This document shows positions 8,551 through 14,594 of a stretch of 35,367 nt of DNA, piece after piece. The stretch is taken from the NCBI GenBank assembly GCA_964505725.1, contig CAZDJK010000004.1, positions 1 through 35,367 of the forward strand, read 5' to 3'. The first letter of the stretch is position 1; every line of letters begins with the position of its first letter. Under the pieces are notes generated by a model that saw nothing but the letters and a program-made list of their open reading frames with translations, did not search any database and was not told the origin of the DNA. Source of the stretch: CAVRJC01 sp964505725. GTDB taxonomy: Bacteria; Actinomycetota; Acidimicrobiia; IMCC26256; DASPTH01. The position numbers were made by a program, and so were the translations under genes.

Positions 8551-8802
8551 CTAGCGCGATTTGCCACCAGTCGGCGTCGATACGACGCGCAGGAACTCGG
8601 CTGCAGCCTCGTCGGGGAGATCGTCGCCGAGGGTGAGGAGCAAGCGCATCGCGGGTGCCCACGCTCGCAGTGCCACGCTGTTGGTCGGGCGCTCATCGAG
8701 GACACGGGCGAGGGCACGCATGTGCTCAGTGAGGGCGGCGTATTCGGGGCCGCCGACGTGGCGGGCGTCGATGGTGGCTTCGAGGGCTTGCTCAAGAGTC
8801 AT
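8551..8802 (-). CDS. small protein of the integrative element, unknown function
   Basis: An 83-residue protein starting at ATG 8802 behind a good GGGGAGG site. It is largely helical and charged (ALTEHMRALARVLDERPTNS, then PAMRLLLTLGDDLPDEAAAE). Small helical proteins of this type are common at the end of actinobacterial phage and integrative-element operons, some near terminase genes, but no specific function can be read. It is the last gene of the leftward operon. The next DNA downstream has been disturbed by the IS481 insertion. Confidence 0.55.
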   Translation of the reverse strand: MTLEQALEATIDARHVGGPEYAALTEHMRALARVLDERPTNSVALRAWAPAMRLLLTLGDDLPDEAAAEFLRVVSTPTGGKSR

Positions 8803-8892
8803 GCGTCCTCCCCGGAGAGATGGGCATTTCGGCCGTTGCCAATTCTGCTCGGAGGGGGAACCTGACTCGGCGGGTCTTCGTCCTGAATGTCA

Positions 8893-9183
8893 CTACCTCG
8901 CGCCGGCACCCTGCCCCCCTCTTGGGCTCCGTTCGGAGTCGAGGCGCAGCCGTGCCACTTCCTTGCGAAACGCGTCGCGCTGAGCCGGTCCGCGCTTGTC
9001 GTCGAATGCGCGCTGCGCTTCGAGCTCGAGCGTGTGGTCGGGCTCGGCGCCGAGGGTCAGCTGGTAGGCGGCTTGTTGACGCTTCCGTTCCTTGCGCTCG
9101 GCGGCGCTCAGTTTCCGGAACGAGTCCGGGATGGCGTCGTCGCGCGGTTCGATGGGGGCGGCGTCGTTGGTCTGGTTGGTCAT
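8893..9183 (-). CDS. small charged protein of the integrative element
   Basis: A 96-residue, highly charged protein from ATG 9183 (MTNQTNDAAPIEPRDDAIPD) with a Lys/Arg/Glu-rich helical middle (LSAAERKERKRQQAAYQLTL) and a basic tail. It may be a coiled-coil or DNA-associated accessory protein. No family is recognised. It follows the ATPase gene across a 213-base gap that holds two palindromes. Confidence 0.5.
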   Translation of the reverse strand: MTNQTNDAAPIEPRDDAIPDSFRKLSAAERKERKRQQAAYQLTLGAEPDHTLELEAQRAFDDKRGPAQRDAFRKEVARLRLDSERSPRGGQGAGAR

Positions 9184-9243
9184 GGCTGGGCCTCCGGGGT
9201 GCTCGGTGAAGGGCGGGGTGGCGCTCCGCGAGGGGTTGGACGT

Positions 9244-9258
9244 GTTGGACCGTCCAAC
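9244..9258. repeat. palindrome, copy 1
   Basis: GTTGGACCGTCCAAC: perfect 7-base arms around one central base. A half-site (GGGTTGGAC) lies just upstream at about 9233-9241, and CGCCTC follows. Confidence 0.7.
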
Positions 9259-9368
9259 GCCTCGGTTCGCGTGGATTTCGTGGAAACAGAGAAGAAGAAG
9301 AGGGTGGTGGAATAGGGCCCGCGGCGGTTTCGAGGTCCAACCCGTGGCCTTTCGCGCGACCCCCAGGG

Positions 9369-9383
9369 GTTGGACCGTCCAAC
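9369..9383. repeat. palindrome, copy 2
   Basis: Identical to the copy at 9244, 125 bases further on. It is followed by GCCGGCCAACGCCTC, which repeats the half-site CCAACGCCTC also found after copy 1. Confidence 0.7.
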
Positions 9384-9396
9384 GCCGGCCAACGCC

Positions 9397-10749
9397 TCAC
9401 GTCGGTCTCTTCTCGCCGGGGCGCAGGACTCGCTTGTCGTCGCCTTGGCCGGGCTCGGCACGTTCAGTGACCCACCGTTCGGTGATCGCGTGGTCGAGGG
9501 CGTCCTCGAAGACCTCCCGGTACCGCCTCATGTCGACGTAGAGGTCGCGCCGGGTCCACCGGTCGGGTTCGGCCCACACCTTGTCGGCGATCTTGCGGGC
9601 ACCGTCGACGGTCCTGCGGCGCTGGCGGGCGGCGTCAGCTTCGACCTCGCGCGCGGCGTAGCGGCGCGAGGTGGCGGCCTCGATGCGCTCGTGCTGGGCC
9701 TCGACCGCCTCGGCCACGACGTCGCGCACCCGGTCGCTCGCGGCCTTCACCATGCCCGCGAGGTGCCAGTCGTCGTCGGTGATATCCAAGCGGCCGTCGA
9801 GGATCGCGAGCAGCCCCGCGACCTTGAGTTGCGCGAGCCCGGCGTGGGCGTCGAGCGGCGCGACGGTGGACACGCCGCGGGCACGGTCGAGGTCGGCGGC
9901 GCGCAACGCCACGGTCACGTCGGCGGCTACGCCGAGCGAGTGCCGCACGTAGCCCGCACCGTTGATCACGTGGTAGGTGTCGAGCCCCTGACGGTCGACG
10001 CACACCTTGAGCGGCCCCGGCCACTCGGGCGTCTCGTCGGGGATGCTCGCGTCGGTGGCGAGCGTCCAAAGGAAGCGTTGCGGCGTGCCCGCGTCCACGT
10101 CGTCGAGCAGGAGTCCGGCCTTCCCTTCTTGCATCGCGAGCACGACGCCGAACGCGTACAGCCCGGCGGGCACGACGCGAACGCGTTCGGCGCTCGCGTT
10201 GGTGTTGCCGATGACGCCACCGGTCCAGATCGTGCGCAGCGTCGGCAGCAACGTCGACCCTTTGCGGCCCCCAAGCTCGGCGAGCGTCTGCCCCTCGTCG
10301 ACGTAGACAAATGCGTTGTAGCGGACCTGGCGCTTCACCTTGATCTTCTTGCCGTCGTCATCTTCTTCGGTGACCATGCCGAAGAGGACTTCGGCGAGCC
10401 CTTCGCCCGAGCCGGGCGGCAGTTGGTCGGCGACGTGCTCATCGGCGGGCAGGAGTTGGGCGCCGATGGCGTTTGCGCTCGATTTGCCGATGCCGGGCAC
10501 CGCGACCAGCACCACGAAATAGTTCAGCGGCGCGGGCGCGCCGACGATGGCGGGAAGTTCGATGGTGTGGGGGATGATGGCGGCGAGGCGTGCGAGCACG
10601 ACGTGCAGCACCGCAGTCGCCGACCGGTTGCGCGAGTGCGCGGCTCGGCGGATGTGCGCGAGCGCGGGGCGGGCGTTCCAGAACTCGTCGGGGAGCCGTG
10701 TCCGTTGGGTCGCGGCGTCGAGGATCGCGAGGCGCCGTTCGTCTACCAC
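9397..10749 (-). CDS. DUF3987-like P-loop ATPase of a mobile element
   Basis: A 450-residue protein starting with GTG 10749, overlapping the upstream gene by 7 bases. It has a Walker A motif (VAVPGIGKSSAN, about residue 84) and a Walker B motif (AFVYVDEGQTLAEL). An Arg-finger-like TPQRFLWTLA lies in the middle, and a C-terminal helical segment (LLAILDGRLDITDDDWHLAG) matches the end of DUF3987-type proteins. These are thought to act as replicative helicase or primase-helper ATPases in phages, plasmids and integrative elements. No primase domain is present here or next to it. It likely drives replication or maintenance of the excised element; that role is inferred. Confidence 0.7.
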   Translation of the reverse strand: MVDERRLAILDAATQRTRLPDEFWNARPALAHIRRAAHSRNRSATAVLHVVLARLAAIIPHTIELPAIVGAPAPLNYFVVLVAVPGIGKSSANAIGAQLLPADEHVADQLPPGSGEGLAEVLFGMVTEEDDDGKKIKVKRQVRYNAFVYVDEGQTLAELGGRKGSTLLPTLRTIWTGGVIGNTNASAERVRVVPAGLYAFGVVLAMQEGKAGLLLDDVDAGTPQRFLWTLATDASIPDETPEWPGPLKVCVDRQGLDTYHVINGAGYVRHSLGVAADVTVALRAADLDRARGVSTVAPLDAHAGLAQLKVAGLLAILDGRLDITDDDWHLAGMVKAASDRVRDVVAEAVEAQHERIEAATSRRYAAREVEADAARQRRRTVDGARKIADKVWAEPDRWTRRDLYVDMRRYREVFEDALDHAITERWVTERAEPGQGDDKRVLRPGEKRPT

Positions 10750-11033
10750 GGGGCCTCCTCGTCGTCGAGGAGCGCGAGCCCCCGGGCGCGCCGGAGCGCG
10801 CGGGCGCGCGGGTCGTGGGCGAAGTACCAGCCGAGGGCCGCTCCGGGCGGCGGTGTCGGCGGCTCCTGCCAGTCGAAGTCGGTCTCGCCTTGCGCCTCCC
10901 GGTGCGCGAGGTCGAGTGCGGTGTCGGCGTCGACGGTGAGGTGACGCGGGTGCTGCAGGGCGTCGCGCATCGTCTGCGCTCGCCGCCGCTCGGCAGCGCG
11001 CTCGCCGCTCGGGGCACGGTCGTCAGCGCGCAT
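10743..11033 (-). CDS. small protein of unknown function
   Basis: A 96-residue protein from ATG 11033, overlapping the preceding gene by 11 bases and the next by 7, so it is firmly part of the operon. The N-terminal half is basic and helical (GERAAERRRAQTMRDALQ). The C-terminal half has a Trp/Pro segment (FDWQEPPTPPPGAALGWYFA) and an acidic tail (LALLDDEEAPW). I recognise no family. The tight overlap with the ATPase suggests a partner, for example a loader, but this is a guess. Confidence 0.55.
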   Translation of the reverse strand: MRADDRAPSGERAAERRRAQTMRDALQHPRHLTVDADTALDLAHREAQGETDFDWQEPPTPPPGAALGWYFAHDPRARALRRARGLALLDDEEAPW

Positions 11034-11985
11034 ATGGGTTTTTGATCTTCTCGATGCGCGCTGCACGCGGGCGGCGGCTCTTTCGGGGCGACGGTTCCGC
11101 GTTCCTCGCCCGGTAGGCACGTTGACGGCAGGCGTTCGAGCAGTACCGAGCGTCGCATCGGTCGGCGTCGAGAATCTCGTTGCACTGCTCGCATCGGCGA
11201 CCGGCGCGGGCCTCGGAACGGGCGCCGCGACGCTGATCGGCGGTGAACTCCGCGCGGCACGTCTCGGAGCAGAACTCGCGCAAGCGGCTGCGCACGCTGT
11301 GCACGAGCCGACCGCACTGCTCACAGCGGCGGCCGGTCCAGAAGTCCTGCGACCGACTGTACTCGTCGTAGCAGTCGCAGCAGATCGTGACGATCCCCGG
11401 GCGCTGTTCGTAGGAGCGCCAGACTGGCTCGTCCTCTGTGAGGTAGCGCCCGCAGCGGCCACACCATCGACAGTCGCGGTTGGCGCACGCGACGAGTTCC
11501 TCGACAGCGGCGTACTCCAGCGAACCCCAGGGTTCGTGACCCCATCGTGCCCGGTACTCGGCGCGGCGCTGCTCCACGATCGGGGTCAACTCGTCGAGTC
11601 GTGCCCGCCGAGATGTCTGCCACCGCGGTGCCAGGCCGTTACGGAACGTATCCTCGAAGCGCGCCTCCGATTCACTACCCGTCACGTCGGGGACTTTGGC
11701 GAGGAGGACGTCACGTGCCCACTTCGCCTCCTGCACCGTCGTGTCGTTCTTGACCGCGACCGCGAGCGCGTCGTTCACTTCGGGCAAGGCCGGGTAGGCG
11801 CCGAGGTCGGGGTGCAACTCCATGACGCGCCGCCGAAACGCGGAGTGGATCGGCGTGTGGCCGACCGGCCGTTCGACGAGCCCGAGGATGCGCAGCGGCA
11901 CCGAATCGGGCGGCTCCGGGGCGTTCTTGAGGAGCGCGCCGAACGGATCGTCGCCGAACAACTGGTCGAAGGACGACTCGCTCAA
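11023..11985 (-). CDS. J-domain-like protein with several zinc-finger motifs
   Basis: A 320-residue protein from TTG 11985, overlapping the excisionase stop (TTGA). Residues about 31-95 look like a J domain: ILGL, then IHSAFRRRVMELHPDLGAYP with the diagnostic HPD at 58-60. The C-terminal half has at least four Cys clusters: CANRDCRWCGRC, ICCDCYDE, RRCEQCGRLV with FCSETCRAEF, and RRCEQCNEI with YCSNACRQRAYRAR. The last two resemble small zinc fingers. A basic tail ends the protein. It may recruit host DnaK and bind nucleic acid during replication of the element, as phage systems do with DnaJ/DnaK; this is inferred. The start codon choice rests on the overlap. Confidence 0.6.
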   Translation of the reverse strand: MSESSFDQLFGDDPFGALLKNAPEPPDSVPLRILGLVERPVGHTPIHSAFRRRVMELHPDLGAYPALPEVNDALAVAVKNDTTVQEAKWARDVLLAKVPDVTGSESEARFEDTFRNGLAPRWQTSRRARLDELTPIVEQRRAEYRARWGHEPWGSLEYAAVEELVACANRDCRWCGRCGRYLTEDEPVWRSYEQRPGIVTICCDCYDEYSRSQDFWTGRRCEQCGRLVHSVRSRLREFCSETCRAEFTADQRRGARSEARAGRRCEQCNEILDADRCDARYCSNACRQRAYRARNAEPSPRKSRRPRAARIEKIKNPYAR

Positions 11986-12170
11986 CGGTCGAGTTCTTGC
12001 TCGGCGAGCCACGCGGCGACATCGCTCTCCCTGTACTTGATCCGCTTCCCGACCTTGAGCCGCCGCGGCCCGACGCCGAGGTAGCCCCACTGGTACACGG
12101 TCTTGTGCGGGATACCGAGGTAATCCGCAAGCTCCTCGGTGGAGAGCAGTCGCTCCAGGGTTGCCGCCAC
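11982..12170 (-). CDS. excisionase-like HTH protein (Xis/AlpA type)
   Basis: A 62-residue protein starting at GTG 12170, five bases after a perfect AAGGAGG site. The whole protein is a MerR-like winged helix of the excisionase type (LSTEELADYLGIPHKTVYQW, then GVGPRRLKVGKRIKYRESDV and AAWLAEQEL). Such proteins bind attachment-site DNA and steer the integrase toward excision; some also act as activators. It is the first gene of the leftward operon and is divergent from the regulator/integrase operon, so excision and replication genes share one control region. Confidence 0.8.
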   Translation of the reverse strand: MAATLERLLSTEELADYLGIPHKTVYQWGYLGVGPRRLKVGKRIKYRESDVAAWLAEQELDR

Positions 12171-12283
12171 GCGGGCCTCCTTGGGCTCGGGTAGTTTCAG
12201 AGTTTTCTGAGCATATACAGTGTAGTGATGGGATTTCCAGAGGAGATTGGCCGGCGCGCGACTCCGGTGCAATAATGCCGAGC
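12171..12283. promoter_or_regulatory. divergent promoter/operator of the integrative element
   Basis: An AT-rich pocket between the two divergent operons. CAGAGTTTTCTG (12198-12209) is a palindrome with 4-base arms and could bind the XRE repressor. Just beyond it, CATATACAGT offers -10-like hexamers for both directions (TACAGT rightward, TATATG leftward). The exact promoters are not certain. Confidence 0.45.
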
Positions 12284-12655
12284 ATGACGGGAAATGACGA
12301 GCAGGAGCCCATGAGCATCCGCCAAGTGATCGGCGCCCGGGTTCGCCAGCTTCGGGGCTTCGTCGGGCTAACCCAGGACCAACTCACGGACGCCGCGCGC
12401 GAGCGCGGGTTCTCGTGGGGACGCACGACCATCTCCGAGATCGAGTCGGGCAAGCGGGGACTCAGCGTCGCCGAACTGCTCGCGGTCCCGGCGATCTTCA
12501 ACGACGCGGCGGCGGCGGCAACCCCGTCGCTCGATGTCACGCTCGGGCTCCTCGACATCCTCGGCCCCGGCCCCAACGGGAAGGTCGCGCTCTCGCCCGC
12601 GCTCGTCGTCGATCAGGCCGGCATGCGCGCACTGCTCGGGCTGGAGGAGCAGTGA
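12284..12655 (+). CDS. XRE-family (Cro/CI-like) regulator
   Basis: About 123 residues from ATG 12284. ATGs at 12275 and 12311 are also in frame; the one at 12311 has AGGAG close upstream and would remove only nine residues before the domain. Residues 12-66 form a Cro/CI-type helix-turn-helix (VIGARVRQLRGFVGLTQDQL to TTISEIESGKRGLSVAELLA). The C-terminal part (LGLLDILGPGPNGKVALSPA) probably mediates dimer contacts. It likely represses one or both divergent operons. Its stop overlaps the next start (GTGA). Confidence 0.75.
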   Translation: MTGNDEQEPMSIRQVIGARVRQLRGFVGLTQDQLTDAARERGFSWGRTTISEIESGKRGLSVAELLAVPAIFNDAAAAATPSLDVTLGLLDILGPGPNGKVALSPALVVDQAGMRALLGLEEQ

Positions 12656-13500
12656 GCCGCGTCATGTGGGCGCCCGTGGTCGAGCGAGGCGCGGAGATCG
12701 TCGGCAGCTACGACACCGGGGTCACTCTCCGGCAGTTGTTCTACCGGCTCGTCGCCGGGCAGGTCCTCCCCAACGTGCGGAGCTACTACAAGCGGCTGTC
12801 GAACTACACGGCCGCGGCACGTCGTGAGGGCACGTTCCCGGACCTGCTCGACCGGACCAGCCGCATCGAGCGGCCGCTGTCGTTCACCGATCCCGACGCT
12901 GCGCGCGACCGGTTCCGGGACTTGTACCGGAGAGACCGCACCGAGGGTCAGCCGTGGACGATCATCCTCGGCGTCGAGAAGGCCGGGATGAGCGCGCAAC
13001 TCAACGCGTGGTTCACCAACCCGCTCGGTATCCCGCACGTCGCGCTCGGCGGCTACGCGTCGCAGACTCTGTGCGACCTTGTCGCCCGTCACATCAAGCG
13101 ACGTCGCCGTCCCGCGGTGTTCATCTACGCCGGGGACCACGATCCGTCCGGCGAGGACATCGACCGCGACTTCGTGGCGCGGGTCGGCGTCTTCGACAAG
13201 ATGATCAGGGTGGCGCTCAACGCGGAGCAACTCGCCGAGTACTCGATCCCGAAGAACGAGTTGGACCCCGAAGTGGTCGTCAAGCTCAAGGACGACCCGC
13301 GCGCGGCGGGCTTCGAGGGTCGGCACGGCTACCTCGACCAGTACGAACTCGACGCGCTCGACCCCGACGTGCTCCGGGCCTTGTACCTGAGCGCGCTCGA
13401 CGGCCTCTGTGACGCCGACGCGTACGACGCGGTGATCGAACGAGAAGACGCCGAGCGCGCCGAACTCTTCGGCGACGACGACGAGGAAGACGAGGACTGA
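12652..13500 (+). CDS. TopoVI-A/Toprim-like protein of unknown function
   Basis: A 282-residue protein from GTG 12652, behind GGAGGAG and overlapping the XRE stop by four bases. The N-terminal part (VTLRQLFYRLVAGQVLPNVR, Tyr31) resembles the winged-helix part of Spo11/TopoVI-A proteins, where a Tyr at a similar place cuts DNA. Residues 103-175 look like a Toprim domain: Glu109 in ILGVEKAG, LGGYASQTLCD, and Asp162/Asp164 in IYAGDHDPSGEDIDRD. The C-terminus is acidic. Similar proteins occur in actinobacterial mobile elements without a known role. Position between regulator and integrase suggests DNA cleavage, nicking or topology control. The Toprim assignment is good; the catalytic Tyr is a hypothesis. 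Confidence 0.6.
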   Translation: MSRVMWAPVVERGAEIVGSYDTGVTLRQLFYRLVAGQVLPNVRSYYKRLSNYTAAARREGTFPDLLDRTSRIERPLSFTDPDAARDRFRDLYRRDRTEGQPWTIILGVEKAGMSAQLNAWFTNPLGIPHVALGGYASQTLCDLVARHIKRRRRPAVFIYAGDHDPSGEDIDRDFVARVGVFDKMIRVALNAEQLAEYSIPKNELDPEVVVKLKDDPRAAGFEGRHGYLDQYELDALDPDVLRALYLSALDGLCDADAYDAVIEREDAERAELFGDDDEEDED

Positions 13501-13501
13501 C

Positions 13502-14584
13502 ATGGCATCGATCAAGAAGAGGGCTGACGGCAAGTGGCGGGCGCGCTACCTCGACCCCGATGGGCGAGAGCGCGCGCATCACGCGCCGACCCGCGCCGCC
13601 GCGCAGCAGTGGCTCGACGCCCAGACGGCGAGCCTCGTGCGCGGCGACTACATCGACCCGAAGGCGGGACGTGTGACGGTCGGCGAGTACGCCGCCGAGT
13701 GGCTCGCACGCCGCACGTGGGCTCCAGCGACGCACGACCGCATCGAGCGCGAGCTTCGGCTCTACATCCTCCCCACGTTCGGCTCACGGCCTCTGACAGC
13801 CCTCAGGCGGGCGCATGTCGAGGAGTGGGCCAACGGGCTGCTGTTGGCGCCGTCGAGCGCACGGATGGCATGCGAGACGCTCTCGTCGCTCCTGGCGGCG
13901 GCGGTCGATGACGACCGCATCGCCCGGAATCCGGCGAAGGGTGCCCGGCTCGCGAAGGTCGAGGCGGCGCCGTTCGTGCCACTGACCGGCGAGCAGGTCG
14001 GCGCGATCGCGCAAGAGGCGGCCGACCATGTCAGGGCCGCTGTCGTCGTCGCTGCGGGCACCGGGCTCCGGCAGGGCGAACTCTTCGGGCTCGCGACCGA
14101 TCGCATCGACTTCTTGCGCCGCGAGCTTCGCGTCGACCAGCAACTGTGGACGCCGCCGCGTGGCGCTCCGATCCTGAAGGCACCGAAGTCGCGGAACAGC
14201 TACCGGACGGTCGCGCTCTCTACGCTCACGGTCGAGGCGCTGTCGGCGCATGTCGCCCGGTTCGGCGAGGGTGAGCAGCGGTTGGTGTTCCACACGAAGG
14301 GGCGGCCGATCGGCCGCTCCATGGCGTCGAAGTACATGCGGCTCGCGGTGAGCGCCGCCGGGCTCGAGGGCACCACGTGGCACGACCTGCGCCACCACCA
14401 CGCCTCGGTGCTCCTCTCGCACGGGGTGAGCCCCGCGCTCGTCGCGGAGCGGCTCGGCCACGACGTCAAGACGCTGCTCGCTACCTACGCGCACGTCATC
14501 CGGGCCGACGACGACCGGGTGCGGGCAATCGTCGACGCGACGCTCGCGGTTTCCGCGGACTTTTCGCGGACTGGGACAGACTGA
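13502..14584 (+). CDS. phage-type tyrosine integrase
   Basis: A 360-residue site-specific recombinase starting one base after the preceding stop codon. It has an N-terminal AP2-like arm-binding domain (IKKRADGKWRARYLDPDGRE), a core-binding domain (about 58-140) and a catalytic domain. Active-site residues are visible: Arg190 (GTGLRQGEL), Lys229, His294 and Arg297 (WHDLRHHH), His320 (ERLGHD) and Tyr329 (ATYAHV). It integrates and excises the element, with the excisionase at 11982. The gene ends a few bases before the mannosidase gene, so the attachment site is probably between or inside these ends. No tRNA gene is adjacent. Confidence 0.9.
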   Translation: MASIKKRADGKWRARYLDPDGRERAHHAPTRAAAQQWLDAQTASLVRGDYIDPKAGRVTVGEYAAEWLARRTWAPATHDRIERELRLYILPTFGSRPLTALRRAHVEEWANGLLLAPSSARMACETLSSLLAAAVDDDRIARNPAKGARLAKVEAAPFVPLTGEQVGAIAQEAADHVRAAVVVAAGTGLRQGELFGLATDRIDFLRRELRVDQQLWTPPRGAPILKAPKSRNSYRTVALSTLTVEALSAHVARFGEGEQRLVFHTKGRPIGRSMASKYMRLAVSAAGLEGTTWHDLRHHHASVLLSHGVSPALVAERLGHDVKTLLATYAHVIRADDDRVRAIVDATLAVSADFSRTGTD

Positions 14585-14594
14585 GGGCGTGTCG

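Larger units (their letters stand above)
9184..9396. promoter_or_regulatory. intergenic region with two identical palindromes
   Basis: This is the only sizeable gap in the otherwise overlapping leftward operon. It contains GTTGGACCGTCCAAC twice (9244-9258 and 9369-9383), each preceded or followed by further TTGGAC/CCAACG half-copies. It could be a protein-binding control region, a replication origin served by the DUF3987-like ATPase, or a processing site. Confidence 0.45.

Noticed and set aside
9397..10749. Terminase large subunit as identity of the ATPase
   Set aside because: There is no nuclease domain, and the C-terminal helical segment fits DUF3987-like proteins.
12161..12283. N-terminal extension of the XRE protein
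   Set aside because: The extra codons cross the divergent promoter region and do not read like protein.
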